DNA from: Alteribacillus sp. YIM 98480
GTDB lineage: Bacteria > Bacillota > Bacilli > Bacillales > Marinococcaceae
Length of the DNA stretch: 64,000 nucleotides
Direction: 5' to 3'
Assembly: GCF_009765375.1 (NCBI RefSeq)
Contig: NZ_VTOK01000009.1
Span: forward strand, 1 to 64,000
The position numbers and the translations under genes are program-made. Positions 16,766 through 26,653 of this stretch are shown here, piece after piece. Each line of letters begins with the position of its first letter. The first letter of the stretch is position 1. The notes beneath the pieces are model-generated. The model was given only the letters and a program-made list of their open reading frames with translations. It was not told where the DNA came from and did no database searches.

Positions 16766-17815
16766 TTACTCCGGTTTAACCAATATTTTGATTTGGCTTT
16801 TATCTTCCGTCAATTGTTCAAACCCTTCCGCAACGACCTGGTCTAGCTTGATTTTATTTGTGATTAATTTATCGCCGTTGAAATACCCTTGCTTCATTAA
16901 TTCCGTAACGGCCGGATAAACATGGCGGTACGCGATGATTCCTTTTACCGTTTTTTCTTTAATGACAAGATCATTCGGCTGGATGGAAGCTTCGGATTCC
17001 CAAATGCTCACGATAACAGACTCTCCGCCATTATGCGTACTATTAATGCATTGATTTAGTACGTCGGGAATACCAGTTACTTCATAGGACACATCAATGC
17101 CGCCGTTCGTCAAACGTTTGATTTCCTCTACGGGATCCACTTTTGTTGGATCAATGACATACGCTCCGAGCTCTTCTGCCAGCTTTTTTCTTGAATCGGA
17201 AACTTCAACAGCATAAATAGTAGATGCCCCGGCAGCTTTTAAAGCTTCAATCACTAGTAATCCAATGGGACCAGCACCAAAAACTGCAGCTGAATCTCCC
17301 GCTTTTAGTGAGCTTTGACGAACCGCATGCAATGCTACAGCTGCTGGTTCGACGAGCGCGCCTTGTTCATAGGATAATTCCTCCGGCAGTTGATGAACCA
17401 TATGCTCACCGACAACAGTATATTCCGAAAAACCGCCTCCGCCGCCGGATAAGCCGTGGAAACCTAGAGAGTCAGAAAGATTGTATTTTTCATCTTCATA
17501 CTTCCCATTCGCATGAGGTGCTAAAATAGGTTCAATCGCCACCCGGTCTCCCACCTTTACCCTGGAGACCCCTTCTCCTACTTCTACAACTTCTCCAGCA
17601 AATTCATGCCCCATTATAATCGGAGCTTTGTCCTTACTTATTGGATGAGGTTCTTCTGCCGGAATGAAAATCGGGCCGGCTAGGTATTCATGCAAATCAC
17701 TTCCACAAATGCCGCACCATTTCACCTTTACTTTCACTTCATGATTAGAAACAACGGGCTCCTCGACATTTTCTACACGGAGATCTTTGGCACCATGCCA
17801 CACAGCAGCTTTCAT
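16766..17815 (-). CDS. Zinc-type alcohol dehydrogenase, 2,3-butanediol-dehydrogenase-like
   Basis: 349 residues of the medium-chain dehydrogenase family. Catalytic-zinc residues C37, H70 and E71 are present, as is the NAD loop GAGPIG (180-185). GFHGLSGGGGGFSEY (118-132) closely follows the (R,R)-butanediol dehydrogenase pattern (oxidation of 2,3-butanediol to acetoin, reversible). The lobe that normally carries four structural-zinc cysteines reads PHANGKYEDEKYNLS (100-114) and has none of them. The enzyme would therefore lack the structural zinc. It is encoded alone, downstream of the channel gene. Confidence 0.85.
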   Translation of the reverse strand: MKAAVWHGAKDLRVENVEEPVVSNHEVKVKVKWCGICGSDLHEYLAGPIFIPAEEPHPISKDKAPIIMGHEFAGEVVEVGEGVSRVKVGDRVAIEPILAPHANGKYEDEKYNLSDSLGFHGLSGGGGGFSEYTVVGEHMVHQLPEELSYEQGALVEPAAVALHAVRQSSLKAGDSAAVFGAGPIGLLVIEALKAAGASTIYAVEVSDSRKKLAEELGAYVIDPTKVDPVEEIKRLTNGGIDVSYEVTGIPDVLNQCINSTHNGGESVIVSIWESEASIQPNDLVIKEKTVKGIIAYRHVYPAVTELMKQGYFNGDKLITNKIKLDQVVAEGFEQLTEDKSQIKILVKPE

Positions 17816-17940
17816 AGGTCACGCCTCCTTAAAAAGTTAAAAATTTCGTCGATTCCTTATTCTTTTTTTGGAGATCAAAACCCTTTTTCATGATTTAGTT
17901 TAAAGAAAAAATAAAGCACCGTATGTGACCTTCATCACTC

Positions 17941-18966
17941 TTAAGTAATCCGTTGATACGTTTCTTCGTCACAAATAACAAACAAACGCGCATCATCAGG
18001 AATCTCACGATCAAGCTGGCGATTAATATTTAACTTCTCCCCATTTGACACAAGTGTTGCTCCTTCCTGCAGCAATTCATCAAAAGCGTCTCGATACGTG
18101 TTCCAATGCGGCCGCCTCTTTATTTCATAGAGGTCATCCCCGTGCTGCTTGGATAGGAGCTGTGATACAATCCGCGAACTGCCGGGGTGAAACGCAGAAC
18201 GTACAGCCATCTGAGAGATCGTATCTGTGCTTAAAATAAATTCATCGATATCCACATGAACAAAATTCTCCACGTTGCTGCGGTCTTTCACTTCCACAAT
18301 CGTATAAATCTCCTCATAATACCGTTCAATGGTAGTCGCGATTAACAGCGTTTTCCCATCCACAAAAGAGGAATCTTGAATAAAATTTCCAAAATCCGTG
18401 ACTTCATTAGCAAAAACAAATACCGCTTTTGCTTCTTTCAAGTTAGCTTGTTCAAGCGTGGACTGGTGAATCGGATTTCCTTGCACATAATGAACCCGTT
18501 CATGAGAAAGCGGGGTTGTATCGAGCTGATCAATTAACACAATTTGTGCTTCAGGATCACTATGTAAAATTTCCTGAACCGCTAATTTCGCATTGGTACT
18601 CCAATCAATAATGACAAAATGGTTCGCTCCGGTAAAATCCATTTTCCCCTGCTCCTTTCTTCGTTGAAAGAGAAAGATTTGATCGACTACTTTACTGATT
18701 ACGATGGAAATAAGACCGATTCCAAAGATGTACAACCCCATCGCTAACATTTTCCCAGCAACGGTCACTGGAGAATAATCCCCATATCCCACAGTCGTTA
18801 CCGTTGTCATCACCCACCAAAATCCGTTAAAGGGATTCTCAAAGGTACCAGGTTCCAGTACGTAAATGAGGACTGAGCTGATTCCGATAAGAAAAAGTGA
18901 TGTTAAAAAAACCAATCTATTGCTCACAGAGATTAATTTGTAAAATAACCTTTGAAAAATAACCAT
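17941..18966 (-). CDS. Two-TM potassium channel with RCK/TrkA-N domain (YugO/MthK type)
   Basis: 341 residues. TM1 (about 17-36), pore helix, selectivity filter TVGYGD (58-63), TM2 (about 70-93), then a cytoplasmic Rossmann-like RCK domain (about 110-250) and a smaller C-terminal part. It is a ligand-gated K+ channel of the plasma membrane; the Bacillus homologue YugO carries K+ signals in biofilms. The start follows AAAGGGGTG. The nucleotide-binding glycine loop is not the classic GxGxxG (the region reads VIIDWST), so the gating ligand may differ from NAD. Confidence 0.88.
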   Translation of the reverse strand: MVIFQRLFYKLISVSNRLVFLTSLFLIGISSVLIYVLEPGTFENPFNGFWWVMTTVTTVGYGDYSPVTVAGKMLAMGLYIFGIGLISIVISKVVDQIFLFQRRKEQGKMDFTGANHFVIIDWSTNAKLAVQEILHSDPEAQIVLIDQLDTTPLSHERVHYVQGNPIHQSTLEQANLKEAKAVFVFANEVTDFGNFIQDSSFVDGKTLLIATTIERYYEEIYTIVEVKDRSNVENFVHVDIDEFILSTDTISQMAVRSAFHPGSSRIVSQLLSKQHGDDLYEIKRRPHWNTYRDAFDELLQEGATLVSNGEKLNINRQLDREIPDDARLFVICDEETYQRIT

Positions 18967-19051
18967 CGTTTCACCCCTTTTGCATAACGCTTTAAGCTAA
19001 AATTTATCATAACAGGATTGAAGAGAATATTCGACTGCAGCCTATTGAGCA

Positions 19052-19200
19052 TTAGAAAAGTGCAAGCGCCTTGCTCACGAGCGACAAGTCCTGGAGGATC
19101 GGCATATTTTGCTTTCCATTGACGAACCGAAGGAATATCGAGCGAGTAGGCGCTTGCGCTAGACATGTAAAACGCCAACTATTTATAATTTCTTACCTTT
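19052..19200. repeat. Interspersed repeat element, short copy C
   Basis: About 150 bp. The ends TGCAAGCGCC and GGCGCTTGCG form an inverted repeat, so the whole can fold on itself. It is nearly identical over its length to the copy at 62788. It abuts the terminator at 19203. Confidence 0.8.
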
Positions 19201-19202
19201 TG

Positions 19203-19235
19203 AAAAGAAAGATCCAAGCTAAATGGCCTGGATCT
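19203..19235 (-). terminator. Terminator of the chemotaxis receptor gene
   Basis: Stem AGATCCA/TGGATCT (19210-19216, 19229-19235) then TTCTTTTC on the minus strand. Confidence 0.65.
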
Positions 19236-19240
19236 ACATG

Positions 19241-20950
19241 TTACAGTTTAAATTTCTTTATTAAATCGTTTAATTCCTCTGACATTTGAGATAGGGACTC
19301 TGCGCTTCCTGCTATCTCTTGCATCGATGAGCTTTGCTGTTGTGCAGTGGAAGCACTTTCTTCTATCCCTGCAGACGTTTCTTCAGAAGTAGCCGCAATT
19401 TCTTGTGAAGACTGGCTGACTTGTTCACTATAAGAGGTAATGCCTTTTAGATTAGTAGAAACCGTTTGAATGCCCTCTTTCATATCTGAAATCGAACCTT
19501 GAATAGATTCAAAGTGGTCGCGGCTTGTATGCATCTGCTTGTTGCCTTTTTCTACTTTTTCATGGCCATCCTGCAGCGAGGTGACGACGGCTTTCGTTTC
19601 TGTTTGAATACCATCAATAATGCTTGTAATGTCAGATACAGAGTGGCCTACTTGTTCGGCTAGTTTACGGACTTCATCAGCTACAACAGAGAAGCCTTTT
19701 CCTGCTTCACCTGCTCTAGCTGCTTCTATTGCTGCATTTAAAGCTAGTAAGTTCGTTTGTTCTGCAATATTTTCTATTACATCAACTAGTTTCGATACTT
19801 CTTCTGAACGCTGCTCAAGCCCTTTTACTTTCTCCGCTGTTTCAGTCACAAGGACCGTAATTTCATTCATTTGTTCCACAGAACGCTGCATTTGCTCTTT
19901 ACCTTCGTAAGATTTTTCATAGACTTCTTCAGAAGACGCTTTTAATGCTTCACTTTCTCGGTTCGCCTCTTGAATTCTATTATTTAGTTCACTCACGACG
20001 TTAGAAATCTCTGAGGAAGCACTTGCCTGCTCTTCGGAACCTGACGATAATTCTTCCATCGTAGAAGCAATTTGCTGCGCACCAGAACTAACTTCATGAG
20101 AAGATTGCGTCAGTTCCTCACTTTGGCTGCTCACATTTTCAGAAATAGATTGAATGTGTCCCACCATATCACGAAGCTTATCAATCATTGCATTGAAACC
20201 AGCAGCTAACTGGCCGATTTCATCATTCCCTTTATATGTCATCTTCTCTACTGCTAAATTACCAGAGGCTACTTCGTTACTTAGCTGTACAACTTCCTGC
20301 ATGTTTCGCTGAATAATACGGTTAATCATCATCAGTATAAACCCGCTTAATAGAATGGCTGCTGCAACCGCACCAATTAAAGTCCAAAAGGATTGTTCAG
20401 CTTGTGCTTTTGCTTCATTTACAGCCGCATGATGTTCTTCATTTACAGTTGTTCTTAACTCCTCTAACAAGCTGTTGGTTTCAGAACGCAGCTGCGTAAC
20501 TTCATCTCTCAGCCTTAATGCCAATGCCGTATTGCCTTCACTGACTGCCGGCATGATTTCTTCAGAAAACATTTGGGTGGATGCCTCATTATTTTCTGCT
20601 ATCTTATGAAATAACGTGACTTGTTCTTCTGTATTCATTCTCGGTTCAATGCTTGATTGCAGTTCATCAAACGATTCTTGTCTCGTTCGATATGCTTCTA
20701 ACAACTCTTCGTCCTCTGTCAGAATATAGTCTGCAACACGAGTATCTTTGGACCGAAATAGTGAAATCATTTCGGTAATATCGATGGACCGTTCTGACCG
20801 TCGTTCCATCGCCTCAATATCATTTCGAACATCATTTAATAAAAAAGAAACCGCCCCTGCTGCAATGATGAATAATAAAATAGCCGTACCTAATGCAAAA
20901 CCATATTTCCTGCCGATTTTCATATTTCGCCACTTAAGTTTTGTCCACAC
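19241..20950 (-). CDS. Methyl-accepting chemotaxis protein
   Basis: 569 residues from a GTG start eleven bases behind GGAGG. TM1 about 15-38, an extracellular four-helix-bundle-like sensor (about 40-185), TM2 about 190-211, HAMP about 212-265, and a signalling domain with the hairpin tip [20 protein letters not shown]. The C-terminus ends within the helical bundle without a CheR-binding pentapeptide. It senses an unknown stimulus outside the cell and controls CheA. It is monocistronic. Confidence 0.9.
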   Translation of the reverse strand: MWTKLKWRNMKIGRKYGFALGTAILLFIIAAGAVSFLLNDVRNDIEAMERRSERSIDITEMISLFRSKDTRVADYILTEDEELLEAYRTRQESFDELQSSIEPRMNTEEQVTLFHKIAENNEASTQMFSEEIMPAVSEGNTALALRLRDEVTQLRSETNSLLEELRTTVNEEHHAAVNEAKAQAEQSFWTLIGAVAAAILLSGFILMMINRIIQRNMQEVVQLSNEVASGNLAVEKMTYKGNDEIGQLAAGFNAMIDKLRDMVGHIQSISENVSSQSEELTQSSHEVSSGAQQIASTMEELSSGSEEQASASSEISNVVSELNNRIQEANRESEALKASSEEVYEKSYEGKEQMQRSVEQMNEITVLVTETAEKVKGLEQRSEEVSKLVDVIENIAEQTNLLALNAAIEAARAGEAGKGFSVVADEVRKLAEQVGHSVSDITSIIDGIQTETKAVVTSLQDGHEKVEKGNKQMHTSRDHFESIQGSISDMKEGIQTVSTNLKGITSYSEQVSQSSQEIAATSEETSAGIEESASTAQQQSSSMQEIAGSAESLSQMSEELNDLIKKFKL

Positions 20951-21145
20951 CGTAAACTTAGCCTCCTGCCTCTTTATATAGGTATCATTATCCAGTTCAT
21001 AAGAACTAAAAACCTACTTCTTTTATACCATTTTTAGGTACAAAATACCATAAAATAATTATGAAATTTAAGGTTGCAGTGCTAACCTTTTTCAATATTA
21101 ATAAAAGGAATTTGTTGTCATGTCCTATTGCTAGTTTACCTGCGC

Positions 21146-21151
21146 TATAAT
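21146..21151 (+). promoter_or_regulatory. Candidate -10 box for the small SLH protein
   Basis: A perfect TATAAT 47 bases before the start codon. No good -35 is visible at the right distance. Confidence 0.35.
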
Positions 21152-21198
21152 ATACTTACGAAAGACCTACATTGGAAAAAGGAGGAAGGCAGACAACG

Positions 21199-21849
21199 AT
21201 GAAAAAAAAGCTCACTGCCCTGGCATTAACGGCATTGATAAGCATAGGGGGATTAGGCCTAGAGGCGCATGCTGCCAATTCATTTAAAGATATTTCGGAA
21301 GACTTCTGGGGATATGAGGATATTATGAACCTGACGGAACAAGGAATTATTAATGGCTTCCCAAATGATACATATCGTCCGAACCAATCATTAACAAGAG
21401 CTCAAAGCGCTATGATTATTGGAAGAACACTAGAAGCAGATATCCAACAACAAAACGAACATCATTTTCAAGATGTAAGTGCCGAAACAAGCGGCTCTGA
21501 TTATATTCACGCCCTTACCAATGAAGGAATATTTGCCAAGTCAGAACATTTCAACCCTCAAAATCCATTAACCCGAGCGCAAATGGCAAAAATATTGGTA
21601 CTTGCTTTCGAATTAGACGGCAGCAGTAATAAATCATTTAATGACGTCGGCACCGATCACTGGGCTGCAGATTATATAAATACCCTTGTAGCTGCTGGCA
21701 TTACAACAGGAACATCTGAAACGACATACAGCCCAAATGACTCGATCAACCGCGGACAAATGGCGGTATTTATCAATCGGACGCTAGATTACTTGGAACA
21801 ACAGCCAACAAATGGCGGCCTGGAGATTGATGATATTATTATAGAATAG
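21199..21849 (+). CDS. Exported protein made of three SLH domains
   Basis: 216 residues from the ATG at 21199, about thirteen bases behind AAAGGAGGAAGG (a TTG at 21172 would place the signal peptide internally). Signal peptide to about A26 (EAHA cut). Three SLH domains at about 29-75, 90-135 and 148-192, recognisable by FKDIS..FWG..DI..L, GI..GF..DTYRPNQSLTRAQ and their repeats. A short acidic tail follows. With almost nothing but SLH modules, it may act as an anchor or competitor for the cell-wall polymer rather than carry an enzyme. It sits beside the large S-layer-type gene on the other strand. Confidence 0.88.
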   Translation: MKKKLTALALTALISIGGLGLEAHAANSFKDISEDFWGYEDIMNLTEQGIINGFPNDTYRPNQSLTRAQSAMIIGRTLEADIQQQNEHHFQDVSAETSGSDYIHALTNEGIFAKSEHFNPQNPLTRAQMAKILVLAFELDGSSNKSFNDVGTDHWAADYINTLVAAGITTGTSETTYSPNDSINRGQMAVFINRTLDYLEQQPTNGGLEIDDIIIE

Positions 21850-21871
21850 AGACAACTTTTCTATTACGACA

Positions 21872-21916
21872 AAAACCCTTTCAAAAACGATTTGTTTCGT
21901 TTTGAAAGGGTTTTTT
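21872..21916 (+). terminator. Terminator of the small SLH gene
   Basis: Stem AAAACCCTTTCAAAA with TTTTGAAAGGGTTTT, then a T run. Confidence 0.85.
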
Positions 21917-22053
21917 AGATTAATAAACTACACCGACAATACCTAGTGCTTTAGTTAAACTGAAATTGATTGGAGCAGTTAATTGATAGCCAACTAGATG
22001 CTTTTTATGCGATTATAGCTGCCTTCAAAACTAAAATAAGATTTTAATATAAT

Positions 22054-22113
22054 GATTAGAAAAGCTCGGCTTGCTGCCGTCCTTGGCGGAAGAAGCATTC
22101 CTAAAGTAAAAAT
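22054..22113. repeat. Small hairpin repeat, copy 2
   Basis: Starts ATTAGAAAAGCTCGGCTTGC and contains an inverted GCCGTCC...GGCGG-type core. It resembles the copy at 16639. The rest of the 21917-22104 gap shows nothing else. Confidence 0.45.
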
Positions 22114-22149
22114 AGCACTCGGCTCAAGCAGGTACTTGAACCGAGTGCC
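22108..22149 (-). terminator. Terminator of the 921-residue SLH protein gene
   Basis: Stem GCACTCGG..TCAAG with CTTGAACCGAGTGC (22115-22148), followed on the minus strand by TATTTTTA. Confidence 0.8.
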
Positions 22150-22200
22150 ATTGTATATATTCCTTTTTACTAGATTCCTAGTACGTAAAGGAATTTTTTA

Positions 22201-24966
22201 TTATGAAGAAGTAACGTCTTCAGCGTCTACTACGAATGTTTCGCCGCCGTATTCTTCTGTAATGGTAATGATGGCTGCTTCATCATTGGCAGAGAAGTCA
22301 ACGTTAGCGATCATGTCTTCTGTAATTTCATCTACAGCGGAAGAAGCTAATTGAGTTGGATCTACTATAGAATACGCATCTCCATCTTCCGTTACTTCGA
22401 CTGGTTGTTCTTCATCAGCTAGCGTCAAATCAGTGATTTGCGGTGTGCTGTTTTCCACTTCAACTTCTACGGAAGCAAGTGCTGTAGTAAAGTCGCCTTC
22501 TTCTTGCTCAAGTGTGATCGTAGCGGTTCCTTCACTCTCCCCACTAACGGTGAAGTCTAAGGTAGAAGCATCTACATCTGTCTCACTTCCGCCGTCAATG
22601 GAAACAACGTCTTCATCGCTTGTGCTTAACTGAACATCTCCATCAAGCTCGCCGAGTGCGTCAAGAACATCATCATCTTCTAAGTCGATTTCGTCGAAGA
22701 TGGCACCAATCGTTACTTCAAAGTCCGTATTGTCGTCCTCATAAAGGTCAACAGATTCTGGGTCAGCGCTTAATGTGAAGTTATCCACTTCGTCGAGTTG
22801 AAGTTCAACAAATTCCACATCAACTGTACCTAAAGCATTGCCATTCTCATCTTCAAAGGATACGGAATATTCACCAGGTTCGTTGATGATATCACTGCCG
22901 CCAAAATCATCAAAATCTACAGAAACGTTTCCTGCATCTGCAGAAATAGTCGTTTCTTCTTCAAAATCATTTTCTCCAGTTACTGTAACGCTGATCTCAT
23001 CGTTCCCTTCCCATTTTTCACCATACTGGTCGAGAAGAGTTGCTTCTAGCTCTCCACTTACATTGCCTTCGCCATCAATAGCAAAGCGCTCTGTTGTTCC
23101 GTCTTCTTCAATGCTAGTAAGCTCTTGATCTTCTACGACTTCAAGATCAAGTTCAACTGGTTCTTCAATTCCTTCAAATTGAACGGTAAGGGTAACTTCT
23201 CCTTCTCCATTCACCTGAAGTCCGTTTTCATTATCGTAATAAGCTACAGAAGCATCACTGGATGTTACAGATTCAACAGTAACATCGATTTCATCTTCGC
23301 TTACTTCTTCACCGAAGGAGTTAAGACCTGCTACAGCTTGAATCTCGTTCTCTTCATTTGCAGATGTTACATAATCATTTTCCCAACGGTCCTCACCGTC
23401 AAATAAACCAACTTCTGTTACTTCTGTAACTTCACCAGCGTCATTTACATCTACTGTTACGTCATCAGAAGTTACAGCATTGCCATCTTCATCCGTAATT
23501 TCAACTGCATAACGGAAGCTTTCACCTAAATTCTCATCAGCCCCATCAATAATGCCTTCTTCTTGTGCTGCCTCCGTGTCAAATGGAGCATCGTTAGAAT
23601 TATAGAGGAATTCTATTTCATAACCAGCTTCTTCTAAAGTATCAATAGATAGATTACGGAAGCCGTTTACCGTAAATCCTAACTGTTGATCTGCTTCACT
23701 TCTAATAGAAGTGGTTGTCGCTTCTACGGAATCTACTTCAATGCTTTCATAATCGAAGTCATATTCGAACTCATTAACAACAAGCGTTCCTGCTGTGCCT
23801 TCAAGATCATCGTCAGCATGTTCTACTGTAATTGTTTTTCTATCTTCACTGATTTCAACACCTGTAACGTCAAGTGCCTTTTCTTCTTCATCGCCGTTTA
23901 CTACAGCAACGTCGAGAAGCTCTTCTACATCAGCTTCGTCCCAGTCTTCATCAAGCTCGCCATCAACATCGATTTCAAAGCTTGTAGTAGAAACTGCAGA
24001 AATATCTTCAACTACTACTGCAGGTTCTGCAGCTACACCAGTGAATGTTTGCTCAGTTGTTTCACCTTGATAAGAAAGAGTGTATTCTTCATCTTCTGTT
24101 TGCTCTTCTGTTGTAAGACGAACAACACTGCCTTCTGCATCTTGATTTTCTTCAGAATCAGATGGAGAAATAACTTCTGCGTCTAGTACTGCAAGCTCTG
24201 GGTCAAACGTGAAGTCTTCAGCTGCAGCTGCTTCTACGTCTCCGTCAAAGCCTACTTCCACAGTAGTGTTATCAACTGCAGTTACACTAGAAACACTTGT
24301 TTCAATTCCTTTATCTACTTCCATCGCACGGTCTAGGAAAGCGGCGAATTGTGCACGTGTTACTGTTTCTTTTGGACGGAAGTTACCATCAGCAGTATTT
24401 GTAATGTCATATTGTGCAAGAATTTCGATATTGCTGCGGTGGCTTTCGTGGGCTTCATCGATGTCACCTACGTCTGCATCCACGTCATCACGAGCTTCAA
24501 GATCAAACGCACGTACTAGAATAGTAGCCATTTGCTCACGAGAAAGATCCATTCCTGCAGCAAATTGTGTGTTATCTTCACGACCTTTAATCAAATCAGC
24601 TTCTTTTACAGCTGCTGCATAAGGAGTGAAATAACTTTCTGGATTTAAATCTTCAAATGGCGGCTCTGCATTTTCATCTACATCCAGGTCAAAAGCTGCA
24701 ACAAGCATAGCTGCTACTTGTCCACGATTAATTTCCTCACCTGGACGATATGTACCATCCTTATACCCGCTGATAACTCCTTGATCAGCAAGGCGTTGAA
24801 TGGAACCAGACGCCCAATAATCATTTTCCACATCTGGGAATGCTTCAGCAGCATCTGCTGTTTGTACGTTGACTGAATTAACTGCTCCGAATGTCGTTGC
24901 TACCATAGCTGCAGATACCGAACCAGCTAAAAACTTACGATATGACTTAGGTTGATAAGACACCAT
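22201..24966 (-). CDS. Large acidic S-layer-type protein with N-terminal SLH domains
   Basis: 921 residues. Signal peptide ending near ADA (about 39), three SLH domains (about 42-88, 104-152, 168-218), then about 700 residues of very acidic beta-rich sequence with Big/Ig-like repeats (for example TVTGENDFEEE, VDVEFVELQLDE). This is the design of S-layer or S-layer-associated proteins held by secondary cell-wall polymer. The first 250 residues are close to those of the product at 35328-38939 (shared YQPKSYRKFLA, SREQMATILVRAF, FRPKETVTRAQFA), so the two are paralogues that diverged in the exposed part. GAGGAGG precedes the ATG. Whether this is the main S-layer protein or a condition-specific alternative is unknown. 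Confidence 0.88.
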   Translation of the reverse strand: MVSYQPKSYRKFLAGSVSAAMVATTFGAVNSVNVQTADAAEAFPDVENDYWASGSIQRLADQGVISGYKDGTYRPGEEINRGQVAAMLVAAFDLDVDENAEPPFEDLNPESYFTPYAAAVKEADLIKGREDNTQFAAGMDLSREQMATILVRAFDLEARDDVDADVGDIDEAHESHRSNIEILAQYDITNTADGNFRPKETVTRAQFAAFLDRAMEVDKGIETSVSSVTAVDNTTVEVGFDGDVEAAAAEDFTFDPELAVLDAEVISPSDSEENQDAEGSVVRLTTEEQTEDEEYTLSYQGETTEQTFTGVAAEPAVVVEDISAVSTTSFEIDVDGELDEDWDEADVEELLDVAVVNGDEEEKALDVTGVEISEDRKTITVEHADDDLEGTAGTLVVNEFEYDFDYESIEVDSVEATTTSIRSEADQQLGFTVNGFRNLSIDTLEEAGYEIEFLYNSNDAPFDTEAAQEEGIIDGADENLGESFRYAVEITDEDGNAVTSDDVTVDVNDAGEVTEVTEVGLFDGEDRWENDYVTSANEENEIQAVAGLNSFGEEVSEDEIDVTVESVTSSDASVAYYDNENGLQVNGEGEVTLTVQFEGIEEPVELDLEVVEDQELTSIEEDGTTERFAIDGEGNVSGELEATLLDQYGEKWEGNDEISVTVTGENDFEEETTISADAGNVSVDFDDFGGSDIINEPGEYSVSFEDENGNALGTVDVEFVELQLDEVDNFTLSADPESVDLYEDDNTDFEVTIGAIFDEIDLEDDDVLDALGELDGDVQLSTSDEDVVSIDGGSETDVDASTLDFTVSGESEGTATITLEQEEGDFTTALASVEVEVENSTPQITDLTLADEEQPVEVTEDGDAYSIVDPTQLASSAVDEITEDMIANVDFSANDEAAIITITEEYGGETFVVDAEDVTSS

Positions 24967-25496
24967 TAATTCCTCCTCTAAAATTTTCTATGATTTCTTT
25001 TCCTGCTGTCATCGAGATGTAAACCTAAAATTAATAAATAAGTTTTCATCCCTCGGTAGGACCATTCTTCCTATTGCTGTTTTTTTACTAAATAGTAGGA
25101 AGATGATAGGAATTCATTCCGCAAATTCCTTTTTCTAGAATAAGTTAATTTTCCAGTTATGAAAATCACCCTACAGTCCCAATGCTTAATTTTTCCTCTT
25201 TCAAATTTCCCTTCCGTTGTAGGTTCTTATTCTCTATTTTTTTCCATATTAATAACCTAATTCCATGTTAAAGCAGGATTAACCATATTTTTCATTTTCC
25301 TTAAAACTTCAACAAATCCCTATTTTTCTTCTAAAAGGTACATAATTCTCGATAATATTCGTGTTTTTACACAATGCAGTTTTATAGATCTTTTTCCTTA
25401 CGTATTTTTCTGGGATATCTTTCTAGAAAAATATGATTCTACTCCTAATGGCAAGATCTGTATTGGAAGTTTAGGAAATAACTTTCTAACAAATAG
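24967..25496. other. Long AT-rich leader region of the S-layer-type gene
   Basis: About 530 bp with no coding sequence. I find no consensus promoter here, unlike the paralogue at 35328-38939. Long leaders are common for S-layer genes. Confidence 0.4.
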
Positions 25497-25536
25497 AGCG
25501 CAGAACCAATACTTCTTCTTGATCCCTGCGCTTTCA
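25497..25536 (-). terminator. Possible terminator
   Basis: Inverted repeat AGCGCAG/CTGCGCT spaced by about 24 bases, downstream of the 286-residue gene. The following T run on the minus strand is poor. Confidence 0.4.
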
Positions 25537-25570
25537 GTAACGTATAATGAACTTCTTATTTTTTGGCTGT

Positions 25571-26431
25571 TTATAAATTCTGTAACAAATAATCTTGCAC
25601 GGACATGTCTAATTTATCATCACTTGCCAGGGCCCCCTGTAACGCTTGCTGCAAATGATTATTCGTTTGGAGATCACGAATAGACACGGTTTCTCCTGCT
25701 TGTGATTCCGCGGTTTCAACGTCATTCTCCTTTTCCGCTTCTTCCTCATCCATTCTTGCTAATAATTCTTTGTTTACTTCATTGGCTTTCTCTATTTGTT
25801 CGGAAGATCCGTGTTCTTCTACGGCTGCTAATGTTTTCTCTAGGGATTCCGGGTTTTCCTCAAAGTAAGGATTATTGTACCAGGCATTGTTTGAGAACTT
25901 CCCTTGAGAAGAAACTAACGGATCATTATATTTAGAATCAAACCAGCTATCAGACGCCGGCTCTATGTCATATTTCTCAGCTAGTTTACTGCCGTTTGCA
26001 AATACAGGAATATGAGGCATTTCCCCAGGTGCTTTTTTAAGGTTCTCGACAGCGGATTCCAACGCTGATTCCCATGTTTTGATATCCTCTTGGTCGTTTT
26101 CCGCTTCCGCTTGTTTTAACGCCTCAGCTCTTGATTCAGCCAATTCAGCCCAGTATTCTTTATTTTTTACCGCTTCACCGTTTTCCGTATTATACCAGGC
26201 AGGATGCTGTTTGGCTTGATATTCATTATATTCGCTCCAGTCATCTGTTTTTACAGCGTCTTGAATCAATTGATTTCTCGAGCTATTAACATCATGCAAT
26301 GGATTCACCGCACGGGCTTCGCTCGCCATCGCTTCCTTCCAAGCGTCTGCTTTTCCAGAAGCAGTATTATCTTTTATCAATACATTTGTTCCATGAGAGT
26401 TTGCATGATTTAAAGCTGCCCCGACTATCAT
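25571..26431 (-). CDS. Hypothetical acidic protein, 286 aa
   Basis: The start is the ATG at 26431 behind AAGGAGGATAAAGTC; an upstream in-frame start lacks a site. It begins MIVGAALNHANSHG, with no signal peptide and no membrane segment. The middle is Glu/Ala/Trp-rich and helical, with repeated aromatic-Asn motifs (WYNTENGEA, SWFDSKYNDP, AWYNNPYFEENP). A Glu-rich segment (about 215-250) precedes the C-terminus VQDYLLQNL. It has no cysteine that I can find. I do not recognise a family. It is monocistronic, between two surface-protein genes. The late acidic linker resembles a C-terminal export or adaptor tail, but that is speculation. Confidence 0.7.
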   Translation of the reverse strand: MIVGAALNHANSHGTNVLIKDNTASGKADAWKEAMASEARAVNPLHDVNSSRNQLIQDAVKTDDWSEYNEYQAKQHPAWYNTENGEAVKNKEYWAELAESRAEALKQAEAENDQEDIKTWESALESAVENLKKAPGEMPHIPVFANGSKLAEKYDIEPASDSWFDSKYNDPLVSSQGKFSNNAWYNNPYFEENPESLEKTLAAVEEHGSSEQIEKANEVNKELLARMDEEEAEKENDVETAESQAGETVSIRDLQTNNHLQQALQGALASDDKLDMSVQDYLLQNL

Positions 26432-26602
26432 GACTTTATCCTCCTTGCCGGTTATTACCAAAATAAAACATTTTTCGTCAATTTTATCTATTATCTAGTA
26501 TAATATACGGACAGGTCAAAAGATAGAGATATTAGGTAAAATGACTGAAAAATCTTCACCAGGCATAATCCCCGTTTGATAAAAACGTTCAACAACAAAT
26601 AG

Positions 26603-26645
26603 TAAAAACCTGCTGGGTATTTTTTCATCTCCAGCAGGTTTTTTA
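26603..26645 (-). terminator. Terminator of the choice-of-anchor gene
   Basis: Stem AAAACCTGCTGG/CCAGCAGGTTTT (26605-26616, 26631-26642). Runs on both sides would let it work in either direction. Confidence 0.85.
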
Positions 26646-26653
26646 AAATACAT

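Noticed and set aside
22052-24622. Several + strand frames opposite the 921-residue protein gene
   Set aside because: Ser/Val-rich mirror products of an Asp/Glu-rich gene; no ribosome sites.
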